A DNA stretch of 64,000 nt from Histoplasma ohiense. Taxonomy: Eukaryota; Ascomycota; Eurotiomycetes; Onygenales; Ajellomycetaceae. The stretch is taken from the NCBI GenBank assembly GCA_017607445.1, contig JAEVHH010000006.1, positions 2,852,001-2,916,000 of the forward strand, written 5' to 3'. Below, piece by piece: positions 46,497-58,700 of this stretch (within the stretch, counting starts at the first letter, position 1; each line of letters opens with the position of its first letter). The notes beneath the pieces were generated by a model. It saw only the letters and a program-made list of their open reading frames with translations, made no database searches and was not told where the DNA came from. Both the position numbers and the translations under genes were made by a program.

Positions 46497-47080
46497 CATT
46501 CATTAATAATTAACTTACACAATCAACTTCTCTTCTGCATCTGCTTGTTTCTGACTGTTGTGATCTTGTGCAATTCTCAATGTTTCTCTGCTTCATGCTA
46601 TGCACTTGTGTAGTTTCTAACAATTCTTTCATATAGCTCTTAACATTCTTCCACTCTGTGTCTCACATTTATATAGTTTCTAACAATTCTTCTGTGTAGC
46701 TCTTAACATTCTTTCACTCTGTGCTCTGTGCTCATATAGTCTCTAATGATTCTTTTGTGTAGCTTCTAACATTCTTTCATTTCATGTTTCACACTTATAC
46801 AGTCTCTAATAATTCTTCTGCATAGCTCTCAATGATTCCCCCATCCCACACTCCATGCTTGTATAGTTTCTAATGATTCTTACACATACCTCTTAATATT
46901 CTTCTGCTCTGCACTCCACTGTGAAGCAGCTTCTGATATTCTTTCACTCTGAACTTCTCTCTATAAGAACTCTCTTTGTATGACCTTTTCTTCTGATTTC
47001 TTTTCTCTTTCTTTTCTTAATCAATTTGTAATCTGTAATTAGGATAGTACCAAATCGTTAATCGAAGTACACCCGTTACA
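46484..47080 (+). repeat. 3' LTR of G1-A3 (597 bp)
   Basis: It starts TGTGATGAGTTAGC and ends GTACACCCGTTACA. The same length as the 5' LTR and the GTATC duplication on both sides identify the pair. Confidence 0.95.
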
Positions 47081-47085
47081 GTATC

Positions 47086-49900
47086 AGATGATAATATAGT
47101 ATAAGTTGAAACTCAATCTCAGAGCATTCTCTCTGATGATTGAGAATCAGATCATAGAAGAGACAGCTGTCAAAGCTGAGACACTTCAACAAATCATTCT
47201 GAAATGATACAACTCAGTCAATAATCTGAAGTACAATTCACTGAATGATGAATACTGAAGCAGCATGAACAATCTGCTCTGAAATCCTCAGATTGAGATG
47301 AAGAAAATAGAGCACAACATCATTGAAGTACAGAATATCTCTTCAGACACAGATGAAATCACAGTGCAGCTGCTCAAGAAATACTGACAGTATATATCTC
47401 TCTTTATACAGCAATTATACAACTGCTGTCTTCAGCTCTGCCACTTCTTATGAATCTGAAAGCTGACAGAGATGACAATGATATTCAAGATAGATAAAAA
47501 AGACAGAAGCTCAGTTCACTTCTGAAGATTCATTATTCTTCTCTCAATAATCTTCAAAGAGCTGAAATGCATCATTGCAAAACAACTGATGTACACAGCA
47601 CTCATTCATGATATGATCAGCTTACAGCATGAAGAGACACTGCTCAGACAATCCACAATGAATCTGATAGCTGCTTTCACTTATGAGATAAAGACAGTCT
47701 TCACACAAAATAAGAAGATATTCATGATCACAATGAATATGCAGTGTGTCTTTGATGCTGTGCTGTGCAGACAGCTGCTTCAGCAGATGACACAACAGAA
47801 ATGATCATACAAATTGCTACAACTCATTAATAACTTTCTCACTGAATGCAAAGCTCAGATTCAACTGCAGAGAATTATTACAGCAGTATATCAGATACAA
47901 TGTGATACATCACAGAAGTCTTCTCTATCATTAATACTATTTCTTTTATATCTGACAGAGCTGCTGTGATAGAATCTGAAACTGTGCTTTAACTATACAG
48001 ATGATTTGAACATTTGACAGACTATACACTCATTTGACAACAATACTACTCTTCTCAGCCATGATATACAGAGTATTCTGAGATGAAGAGAGACAAATAA
48101 GATGATCTTTGCATCAGAGAAACTTGAGATAATTCATCTCACAAAAAAATAACACAATGAAACACTGTCAGTGATTGTGTCAGAGAATCTGATCATACAC
48201 TCTATCACTGTCTCAGCTGAACAGAAGTCAGTACTTTGCTGACTGAGTATACACTTTGACAGAAGACTCATCTGAAGATTACATATCTCTGCTCAGACAA
48301 AGAAGACAAGAACTGTGACTCAGCATATTCAAAATCTAAAGAAGATCAGAGATAAGCTTTCAGTAAATACTCTGTAAAAGATAATCATCATCTGTATGAT
48401 TCTCTTACTGCTCTATAGCACAGAGGTCTGACACAACAGCTGCACACAGTCAACAAAACACACAGACAGAAGTGAGAAGATCAGCTTTTATCTAAGATGA
48501 TATATAGAGACAGTTGAGAAGATGTTTATTATAACAATCAGAGAAATTCTTTCAGTTTTCTGTACAATATCTGTTACAACTCTATATCAGAATACTGAGC
48601 TTTCATCAGCAATGATAGCTCTGAAGAAGATCAAAATACATTTCACAACAAGACTTCAGATAATGAATGATAGACATTCACTGATTTTATAAATAGCTCT
48701 TTCAATAATCATATATGAAAGAGAAGCTGAAGTCTGACAGTATCTGAAGATCAAAATTCAGAGATTAAAGATGCTACTGTCTGCAGTCAATAGATCCACA
48801 CTTAGCATTTCACACTACTCAGAGAAATGCAGAACAGATCTCACAGAGAGTGTAGATAAAAAAAATACTATTCAGATATTCAAAAAATAATGAAGAAATC
48901 AATTTTCAATAGATCTATATATTTTCTTAAATGAATCAGAATAGATTCTTGACAACAGTAGATGAGTGAACTATAACTTTATAATCTATCAGAGAAATAA
49001 ACAACTGATCAGCTTCTCAACTGCATTCAACTCTATATCACATATCTTCAACACTGAGACAGTTGATATCTGCTGTGTATTAGAGTGTGTGAAGAAGCTT
49101 CTACTCTGTGTCATAGATGACAGTATCAACTTTCAGATCTGACTCTATCTTGATAATATCTCAGTCATCTGAGATATACAGAGCAGTGCAGCAGTCTTCT
49201 TGAACTGAGTCTACAGCTGCTGTCACAAACTTTTCAGACAATATAATATAAGTCTGAAATGATTCTCTGAGTATATAAAAATAGAGAATAATGAGAAAGC
49301 AGACTGTCTAACTAAATGAGTGATCTCATCTACTACAGTCTCAGTCTATAAACTCAAAATCATGTCCACACTCAGTGGGATCTGTATAGTGATCAAGCAG
49401 CTCAGTCAAGAGACAGAGTGAGAGTGATGAAACAGAGTCTGTGAAAAGCTCTCTGACTGATATCAGAGCTGAAGATTCAGCAGATTGACTGTAGAATATC
49501 AAATAAAAATCTCTTCAGAGTTCATCATATTATGATATGTTCTTCACTGCTGATTCATACTTCACTTCTCTCATGAGAACTTCTTCTGATATTATAGATG
49601 CTTTCAGCATGCAGATGTGAGACTTATCTGTATCTGTGAATACAATAAAAGCTCAGAATATTTGATACTCTGTTAATACTCACAGAGATACTTCTCTCAC
49701 TGATTCAAAAGATCAGCAGCACAGTTATACAATCAGACAACAGCTATTGTCTATTCAGAATCTCTGATCTCTACAGATTTTGTAGAACTGCTTGACCACA
49801 TACAGTTCTACACATAATATTGTATGAGATAACACAGTCATTTGAGCACACATCATCTGACAGCCCTCCACAGCAGTTCCAAGCCTATACAGACAGTACA
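47086..49900 (+). pseudogene. L2 ORF2: reverse transcriptase, RNase H, C-terminal zinc region
   Basis: RT motifs in order are VFDAVLCRQLLQQM (47745-47790), SLSLILFLLYLTEL (about 47925-47965) and the catalytic box NYTDDL (47991-48008, both Asp present). The RNase H end shows IKIENNEKADCLTK (about 49275-49318). A C-terminal Cys/His region follows (HADVRLICICEYNKSSE, from about 49606). TGA at Trp/Arg sites and a few other stops break the frame throughout. Confidence 0.85.
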
Positions 49901-49904
49901 GATA

Positions 49905-50125
49905 GCACAATGCCTGATACAACTGATTCAAACAGTACAATGAATTCAATCAATGCAATCAGTACAAATAGTACAATCAGTTCAATTGATACAATCAGCT
50001 CAGTCAATTCAATTGATACAAACAGTACAATCAGTTCAACTGATTCAATCAATACAAACAGTTCAATTGATTCAATCAGTTCAACTGATGTAAATGATTC
50101 AATCAGCATGATTGACTCATCTGTT
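49905..50125 (+). repeat. Minisatellite of L2 copy 2
   Basis: This is the same TTCAAT/CAGTACAAT array as at 4855-5135, with a different number and order of units. The 121-codon plus-strand ORF across it (Thr/Ser/Asp/Asn repeats) and its minus-strand shadow come from the repeat. Confidence 0.82.
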
Positions 50126-50834
50126 TCAACTAGCTGTGGTGTAATCAGTATAGTCTGTATACTGACTCAGTCAATATGCTTCTGACTGTCAGTATGATAT
50201 CTATACACACTCTGCTTTGCTTTTCTTCACTGATTCTGATCTCTATTGACTTAAGCATTTTTTCTCTCTTTTCTTGCTGCTCTCTCTGACTCTCTTCATT
50301 TCTTTTCTCTCATAATCTTCTTCAGTGCTCTCTTCTCTCTCTTTCTCTGAGCTGATGTCAGATCATATAACTGCAAGATGTCACAGATGACACAGTCTTT
50401 TCTTTACTTCTCTCTTTATTTTTCTTCTCAGAATACTCACTTTTTCTTTTTTTCTTTTATCTATCTTATCTGTTTTTCTTCTGTTGTTGGAAGTGTAGAC
50501 AGTTCTCAGATCAACTGAGAAAGTTATCTCTCTTCATTCACTATAAAGTCTTTCAGACACAGCAGTGACAGTCTTCTTGAGAATCACACTATAGCTTCAT
50601 CATGAATGACTATACATCAGATTATAAGTAAATATACAGCTTGAAAAAATCCTTTTCAATGAGCTGAGTCTTCTCAAGAGTTGCCATCTGAATTCTGTTT
50701 TCTCTCTCTCTGTGTATATAGAAATCTCTTCAGTATAGCACATCTCCATGCCCTTCAGAAGGCTTCTGAAACACAGACACTGTCTGTGTTTTCTTCGGGA
50801 TGTTAAATCAATACAAATAAATAAATAAACAAAC

Positions 50835-51537
50835 AGTCAACTTCTCTTTCATCAACTTCTTCTCAATTGATTTCTTCATCACAGAGCTTTCAGAGTTCAT
50901 CATTTTCAAAATCTTTATATTCTTCTCTTTCTTTAACATCTCTGCTCTGAAAGAATCAGATACAATCACTGTCTTCAAAATCTGCATCTCTGCAGACTCA
51001 GTCATTATCTGATGCTGAAACCATAGAGTATTCACCTCTGCTCTGCTCTGAGCAGACAGCATTGTCAGATGAGATGCATTCAATTGTTTTATCAAACAAT
51101 AAAGACAACTTTTGTAGTTGATCATATTCTTCTCAGCTGCCATCCTCACAAAAATAAAAACTCACCCACACATGATGCATCTCAGAAGAGGTGTATCATA
51201 TATCTAGCATCATTATCAATATATCAACATTGCTAATAGCATCACTTATCTATTCAAACACAAATTCAGAAAAAAGAAAAGAGAGAAAATGAGAAAAAGA
51301 AAATAAAAATCAAAGAGAAACACTTATAGATTTACAGAATTTTTCTGCAGAGACACAAATCTTACAATACTTCTGAGTATTTAATCTCAACATATAACAA
51401 AAATTGATGTTCTCAAGTCTAGAAACACAATGTTCACACAGAATCTGACTGTTGTGTGTCATATCATTAAAGCTAAATCTAGAACAATATAACAAGTGAA
51501 CAGCAAATGATACTATACAAAAACAAGCTAATGACAC
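50835..51537 (-). pseudogene. Antisense reading frame of D2 3' region
   Basis: This is the second copy of the D-family antisense frame. The first block (51537-51310) is open for 75 codons with SQILCEHC, then YCKICVSAEKFCKS. The second block (51149-50835) is open for about 105 codons with AEKNMINYKSCLYCLIKQLN, a charged helix and SAEMQILKTVIVSDSFRAEM. The L2 insertion removes the end. Agreement with D1 at the protein level over both blocks supports real past coding. Confidence 0.55.
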
Positions 51538-52007
51538 ATATAATCACACTAATAACACCACTGACAAGAAACACCAGCAATAATACACAATAAGCACTCA
51601 AAAAACAACTTACTTGAAATCAAGATAATCAAAAAAGCTCATTTCAACAAAAGAGAGAAGAAGAAAGAGAGAACTGATAAAAATTTAAAAATTTTTATTG
51701 AAATCAGAAACAAAAAATCACAGCAGAATGAGAAGAAACTTTGATGATAATCAAGTTAAAAACAAAGAGAAATCTTCAAAAAAAAAGAAATTCTTTTTAC
51801 TTCTCTGCACACAATTTCTAGCAATCAAAGAATCCATCAATTCCATCTTATTAAGAAATCAATAACAACACATATACAAGCTATCTAGAGAACATGATCG
51901 ATACACTGCTATCAATAAGTGATACTTACAATACAGAAATGCAATTATCTACTAGCAAGTAATCTATACAATTACAGAAAGCAGCTCTTATAAAAAAGAG
52001 AATTCAT

Positions 52008-52234
52008 TGTAATGCATTTGTTTATTATTCTCATTTATTATTTTCTTATTGTATATTATCTTCATTTATTCTTGTCTCTTTTCATTATACTCTCACTATC
52101 ACTATTTCTATATGTATATATATATCAATGTATGTATTTCACACATCTTCTTTCTCTTTCTTTTCTTCTTCAGCAATTAGCTACACTATGCTTCTACACT
52201 ACACTCTACAATATATTATTATTATCTTCACTAC
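52008..52234 (+). repeat. 3' LTR of D2, truncated
   Basis: It starts TGTAATGCATTTG and matches the other D LTRs. It is cut after 227 bp by the G1 LTR at 52235. The missing 36 bp are not found on the far side of that element. Confidence 0.88.
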
Positions 52235-52579
52235 TGTGACGGGTTAGCATCTGTTAGTAATTAACTTACACAATCAACTCCTCTCTTGCACCTGCTCATT
52301 TCTGACCATTTTGATCTCATATAACCCTCGATGTTCTTCCACTCTGTGATCTGCACTCATATAGTCTCTAATGATTCATTCATATAGCTCTTAACATTCT
52401 TTCACTCTATGCTCTGTGTTTATGTAGTCTCTAACAATTCTTTCATATAGCTCTTGATATTCTCTCACTCTGTGCTCTGCACTTGTATAGTCTCTAATGA
52501 TTCTTTCATATAGCTTTCAATGATTCTCTCATCTCACATTTCACATTTGTGTAGTTTCTAATGATTTTTACATATATTT
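52235..52579 (+). repeat. 5' LTR fragment of A4
   Basis: The LTR sequence runs through the 63-bp array and stops at TACATATATTTC. The junction with gag shares a few bases (AAATA), consistent with deletion by short homology. Confidence 0.87.
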
Positions 52580-53387
52580 CAAATATGAGAAAGATCTAGC
52601 ACTCTATCTTATGTGAAAGTCAAAAGTGAATATCAAATTGAACATTGATGAATGAGCAATAGACTCACTATTCAATCAAGTGTGGTATATCCATAGCAGA
52701 TTGAATGATAATGTGTTAGTGAAATTTCAACTCTGAATAAGTCATTGTCAGAATAATCAGTGTATGTCAGAGCTAGTTTTTCAACAACTCAACTCTCTCT
52801 TTCTCAATTCTATACTTCAAACCAAAATGTTGAACTGATTTAATCAGACTCATCAGATAGATATTACATTGACAACTTATCTTTCTGAATTCAATCACAA
52901 ACTTCTAGAAGCAGATGGACAAAACTGATATAATACTATCAAAATCAATATACTGTTCAAGAATTTAAACTTTCAGTTGTATAACTGAAGTATAGAGTGT
53001 TCAAAACTCTTAATATACAGTGAATTCTGCACTGATCTTCATCTATTGAACAACAATCTGTCTCAGTTCCACACATTTCAAAATTGTAGAGAATTTCATC
53101 AAATAAATACATACACTCTGAACTGCTCTGCAGTGTCTCTCATCTCTGAATCAGAATCAATGAACTGAATCTCACATATAAATGCAAGTTGTCTGAGAGT
53201 CTTCAACATCTCAGAGAAGAACATCACTGACTGAATTGCTAGAGAAGTCTGCATATACTGTGACAAGTCAGAGCACTTTGTAAATCAATGTTCAAATATG
53301 ATTGTTCTGAGTAAACCCTCCACACACATGAACACTGTGTCATCTGTGGACAAGTAAGAACAGAGAAAAGAAGAGCTCTCACTCTAA
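52580..53387 (+). pseudogene. gag, truncated (A4)
   Basis: It begins in the KYEKDLALYL part of the capsid region and ends at the conserved TAA (53385-53387). The knuckle (CIYCDKSEHFVNQC, about 53251-53292) is intact. TGA and TAA stops are present and there is no start codon. Confidence 0.83.
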
Positions 53388-56300
53388 AATATGAATGAGA
53401 GCTCAAGAAGCAGAAAGCCAGCTGAAGATTTGAGTAGAAAATACAAGCAAATACAATTATAGTCTCTGTTATTGTAAATAGTCTAGTCAATATATGAGCA
53501 ATGATAGACAGTGGTTTTCTTCACTATACTCTTATAGACATTCAGCTGATTGAGAAGCATAACCTTCAGTATATCCTCTTTTTCAAATCATATAAACTCA
53601 GTGAATTTGACAGCTTCAGAGGATCTGCCTTCTACAACATGATAAGATTTAACATTGATATAGAAGAACACAAGAAAAAGAACATATATATATATAAAAT
53701 ACAAGACCTTGAATATGATCTAATACTTGATCTATCATAACTCAAGAATTTGAAACCTTGTTGAATGCACACAATCACTGTCTTATTTTCTCAGAAGACA
53801 ACTATATTTACAAGAAGAATGTTGATAGAACCACTGATCTCACTCAGATATCAGCAGAAGTGTACAAACTACTAACTCATCAAACACATGAGAAGAAGAA
53901 CATTCAAGTGTTCACTGTTAGCATGATAAATATCAAGAAAGTGTTAGAAAAGTTAGAATCTAAAGATCTCAAGAAATCATGCAAAAAACTACTCAAATTG
54001 TACAAAGACTTCACAGATGTGTTCAACAAGAAAGAAGTCAAAATGCTTCTCTCTCATCAAAAACTCAGTATAGATCATACAATTGAGCTCATTAAGAAAG
54101 ATAATAAGAATCCACAACTACTCTGAAGTTCTCTCTACAGCATATCACACAATGAGCTTCTCATTCTACAAAAAACACTCAATGAATTACTAGACAAAGA
54201 TTTCATTCATATTAGCAACTCACCCACTGCAGCATCTGTACTGTTTGCAAAGAAATCAGAAGATGACTTACAATTCTGCATTGACTATCAAGAACTCAAC
54301 AAGATTATGTGAAAGAATCAATACTCTCTTCCACTCATCAATGAAACACTTGAATGAATAGAAAAAGCAAAATGATTTACAAAACTTGACATCTCTGCAG
54401 CCTTCTACAAAATAAGAATTAATGAAGATGATGAATGGCTAACTGCCTTTCATACACATTACAGATTATACAAATGGACAGTGATTCTCTTTGAATTAGC
54501 AAACACTTCAAGTACATTTCAGAAATACATTAACTGGGCTCTATGAGATCTGCTTAATGAGATCATCTCAGTGTACATGAATGATATTTTAATCTTCACT
54601 GATGAATTGCTTATTGAATACTGTAAACACATACAACAAATTCTTGATCATCTATGAAAAGCTGGACTGCAAGTGGACATTGACAAATGTGACTTTGAGA
54701 TCAAGTCTATAATCTATCTAGAATTCATCATCAAAGCTGAAAAAGATGTATGTATGAATTCTAAGAAGATGGAAGCAATCCTCAACTGAGAGACATCAGT
54801 CTCAGTAAAAGAGACTAGAAGCTTTCTAGAGTTTGTCAACTTCTATCAAAGATTTATCAAGAACTTCTCCAATATTGTACAATCACTAACAGATCTGACT
54901 CAGAAAGACACTGTATTTCAATGAACTGACAAAGTGAATGCAGTATTCAAAAAGCTGAAGCATATATTCACAAGCACTCTGATGCTGCAATCATTTGATT
55001 CAGATAAGCATACAATTCTCAAAACAGATGTCTCAGATTATATAGTAGATGAAACACTGATGCAATATGACAACAAAGATGTTCTACAATTTTATATCTT
55101 CATCTTGAAAAAGATGTCATCTGCTGAATGCAACTATGAGATCTACAACAAGAAGCTTCTAGTGATCATACAATGTCTTGAAGAATGAGAATCTGAACTC
55201 ATGAGTATTGAGAGATTTGAGATTGTTATCAATCATAAGAATCTAGAGTACTTCACAATCACTTATAAACTCACTGAGAGGTATATGTGTTGGTCATTGT
55301 TTCTTAGCTGTTTTTTATTCACAATTTGTTATTGATCTGAAGTAGAGAACATTCTTGTGAATGCTCTGTTCCACTGAGAATAAGATATACCATCTGATGA
55401 CTTGAATGACAGATGAAAACACTGAGAGTATTGATTAATCAACTCTGCAATCATAGAAAGTTCTATACAATCAGATGAACCTCATGTACATATCAATCAG
55501 TCTCAAGCTCAAGAATCCTCATTTGAAGAATAATGAAGACTAGCAGCAGAGACAGATGAATTCTGACAACAAACTGCTGAAGTCATATAAAGCAAAACAT
55601 CTCAATTCCTCACAGATGTATACTCAAGAACAGATATCTCAACATATTCAATCAACAATAACAACTGCTTACACTTTCAAGATAGACAATGAATCCCCAA
55701 TTCAGAATCTCTACAAACACAGATCATGCAAGAAATTCATGACTCACTGATAACTGAGCACTCAGAATGTGAAATCATGTACAACATCATCACTCAAGAA
55801 TTCTACTGATCAGATATGTTGAAAGACATACACTGATTCATACACAACTGTGATTGCTGCAGCTCAGTGACAGTATAATATGAACACTGAAAAGAGATGC
55901 TGAAGCCTCTATCTGTCTCTGACTGAACTTGATATGATATAGCTATCAATTTTGCAGTTTCTTTATCTGAAAGTGGAGATTCTACAAACATTCTAGTCAT
56001 TGTCAACTGATTCAGCAAGGATGTAATACTACAGCTCTGTGACAAGATGAATACTGAAGTAGTTACAGATGTCTTCATCAGAAGCCTGTTCTATTGTATA
56101 CACAGTCTGTCTTCATTCATTGTATCAGATAGAGACAGTCAATTCATCAGCACACTCTGAGCCCACATATATCAATTATTAAGAATTGAATGAAAGTTAT
56201 CAACAGCATATCACTCAGAGACTGATGAAGCTATCAAGAAAATGATATAAACAGTAAAGAACATCCTCTGTAAATTCTGCAATTATATACAAAACAACTG

Positions 56301-57018
56301 AAGCAATCTGCTGCCACACACTGAGATTGCAATTAACAGTTGAGATTTTACTATAATAGATGTAAATTCATTCTTTCTTCTACACAGATACAACTTAGAG
56401 ATTCTGAACTTCTCTGAGACTCTCTGAGAAACTGTGTACACTCACAGTTTTATACAGACAGCAGAGAATATTGTGAGCAAGCTGAAGAAAACTCACAAAT
56501 AAGCAGAAGCTTCAATGATCAGTATTTAGCAAAATTATAAGAATCAAATGAATATCAGAAGAAGTTCTGCAACTCAATATTATATAGAAGACAAAGTCTG
56601 ATTAGATCTCAAGAATATAAAAATAGATCATCTCTCACATACACTAGATTATCATCACATCAAGTATATGATGAAGAAAGTGCTAGACATACACAATTAT
56701 TAACTCAACACTCTGTCTGACATCCACAACATCTTTCATACAAATCTGCTTCAACCCACAGCTGAGAATTCATTCCCCTCTCAGAGAATCTTCAATTGAC
56801 AGTCACTCATCATTGTAGAAGAAGATAATAAACTCAAGTGAAAAATCAAAGCAATTCTTGACAATAGAATCAATCATCACTGTCACAAATATCTTATTAA
56901 ATGAATAGAATACAATTGTCTGATCTGAGAATCTGTGTCTGTCTTGAAGAACATCATCACTCTTGACATCTACAAGTTCTCACTCACTCTGATAGAGAGA
57001 GATAATGTGACAGATTAG
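53388..57018 (+). pseudogene. pol (A4)
   Basis: This is a complete-length G1 pol (3631 nt, one base short). It has retropepsin AMIDSGF (near 53499), RT with YMNDILIF (near 54575), RNase H, integrase (SDRDSQFI near 56128) and a C-terminal chromodomain-like end. A 122-codon open piece lies between protease and RT. The stop is in the LTR at 57016-57018. Confidence 0.85.
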
Positions 57019-57539
57019 TATCTGTTAGTAATTAACTTATACAATCAACTCTTCTTCTGCACTCACTTGTTTCTGATTGCTGTGATCTCATATAATTCTT
57101 GATGTTCTTCTACTCTGTGCTCTGTGCTTGTATAGTTTCTAACAATTCTTCTGTATAGCTCTTAACATTCTTCTGCTCTGTGCTTCATATTTATGTAGTC
57201 TCTAACAATTCTTTCATGTAGCTTCTAATATTCTCCCACTCTGTGTTCCACATTTGTGTAGTCTCTAACAATTCTTTCATGTAGCTCTCAATGATTCCCT
57301 CATCCCACACTCTGTGTTTGTGTAGTTTCTAATGATTCTTATACATACTCTTTAATGTTCTTTCACTTCATATTTCACTGTGGAGCAGCTTCTGATATTC
57401 TTTCATCTCAAACTTTCCTCTATAAGAACTCTCTTTGTACAATCTTTTCTTCTGATTTCTTTTCTCTTTCTTTTTTTAATCAATTCATAATCTGTAATTA
57501 GGATAGTACCAAATCGTTAATCGAAGTACACCCGTTACA
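57006..57539 (+). repeat. 3' LTR of A4 (534 bp, three-unit form)
   Basis: It starts TGTGACAGATTAG and ends AAGTACACCCGTTACA. The length is exactly 63 bp less than the 597-bp form. Confidence 0.94.
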
Positions 57540-58700
57540 TTATCAAAAGAAGAAACACAAGATAAATGATGCTAAACTCTATCTTGACACCCACATTAAG
57601 CAGAAATGGTTGAATTTTGTATCATTGTATGAGAGATGTAGAGAAGCAACATCATTGACTTTTGATGATATACTATCACATCTAGAAATGCAAATTAACA
57701 ATCCACAGAATCAGTGCTGATTGATGAGTCAAAAGTTTCAAAATACAAAGCAATAAAAATGGCAATTGATATGTGATTTCTCTAAATATCTTGAAGACTG
57801 GGAATACTACTTACCTTCATATAGTGAAGAACAAAGAATGGATAACTTGCATAGTAAGACATTGAAAATATTACACACAGAACTCAACTGTTGAAATCAA
57901 GAGCTTCAGAACTACAAAGAGTTGCTTTGAACTCTACAGACTCTCAAGGAAAATATATACCCCGGTGGCCGAATGGGTAATGCGGCCACCAGGTAGCGCC
58001 TTGGCGTGGGGACCCAGGGTGTGTGGGTTTGAAACCCACAGAGGACAACATTACATCCAGAGCCAACTTCTCAGCTTCTAAAATAATGAGATGTGAACTT
58101 GTCAAGTAGATACCTTCAGACAGACCTACTATCTGATTTAGCTTATTGTTTCTGAGCTGGAAATCTGTATTGCATGTATCAATTCTGTCTTTCATTAATT
58201 TTCCTATGTTCTTGTTATTCATGGTGCTGTTCAACACTAAGCATTCCTCCGGTATAACCAACTCTTGCCTGTATTTAACATCACACAAGGACTCGTCATA
58301 AGCTCTGCTTGCATATGAGTATAACGGAAAGAATAATAATAATAATAATCAAGGAAAATATATCAGAGTGACAGCATGCTATTCACAAAGAAAGACCTGC
58401 AATAATCATAGAGAATCAACATTGTTCTGATAAATCTAGCAATCATCAGAACAAGAGAAAATGAGAGAAACAAACAGATTCAACTGAATAAATTAAAAAA
58501 GATAAATATAACTGAATGAAGAAGTGTTCTCACTGTCATAAGAAGAGTCATATTGCAAATGATTGTTGAATGTTATATCTCAAAAAGCACAACCAAGTTT
58601 GACAAGTAAAAAATCAACAATTTCAATCATAGAAGCAGCTGCTGCATTGAGAATATGAACAACTAGACTGCAAGATAAACAGTTATTGATGATGAATATA
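57540..58700 (+). pseudogene. gag part with zinc knuckle (G3), split by SINE copy 2
   Basis: The gag-like frame shows FVSLYERCREATSLTFDD-type segments. After the SINE it shows a CCHC knuckle CSHCHKKSHIANDC (58524-58565). In-frame TGA codons are frequent. The left end is set by the A4 LTR, so the start is missing. Confidence 0.7.
57959..58348 (+). mobile_element. SINE copy 2, tRNA-derived
   Basis: This is a 390-bp element with the perfect 15-bp duplication TCAAGGAAAATATAT (57944-57958, 58349-58363). The A box TGGCCGAATGG is at 57966-57976 and the B box GGTTTGAAACC at 58026-58036 (one CpG mutated). It ends in an AAT tail (58332-58348). It is near-identical to copy 1, and most differences fall at sites that look like ancestral CpGs. 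The minus-strand 114-codon ORF is incidental. Confidence 0.94.

Larger units (their letters stand above)
19820..47080 (+). mobile_element. G1 copy A3, split by nested element D1
   Basis: This is a complete G1 element whose 5' LTR (19820-20416) and 3' LTR (46484-47080) are both exactly 597 bp. The 5-bp target duplication GTATC occurs at 19815-19819 and 47081-47085. Its pol is interrupted at 24413 by D1 and resumes at 45502. Removing D1 restores a continuous internal region of normal length. It sits inside L2 ORF2. Confidence 0.92.
47086..50834 (+). mobile_element. L2 LINE copy 2, RT to 3' tail
   Basis: This continues L2 ORF2 after the A3 insertion and ends with a CAAA/TAAA tail (50812-50834). 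Joined with 18650-19819 and, by position, 5756-6966, it gives an element of about 6.1 kb, a normal full length for a Tad1-type LINE. The right flank is the D2 3' region. Confidence 0.85.
50835..52234 (+). mobile_element. D2: 3' end of a second D-family chromovirus
   Basis: The segment is collinear with D1 from 38130 to its 3' LTR. It has the 3' region, the polypurine run AAAAAAGAG and the first 227 bp of a 263-bp LTR (52008-52234). A G1 LTR interrupts the LTR. The upstream part of D2 is not in the window, having been displaced by L2 insertions. Confidence 0.88.
52235..57539 (+). mobile_element. G1 copy A4, internally deleted and probably chimeric
   Basis: It begins with a 5' LTR (TGTGACGGGTTAGC) that jumps at about 52579 straight into gag, losing the LTR end, primer-binding site, leader and the first 85 or so gag codons. 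Pol and a 534-bp 3' LTR follow. Flanks do not match: the left is D2 LTR (actac) and the right is G3 gag (ttatc), so there is no target duplication. Confidence 0.87.
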
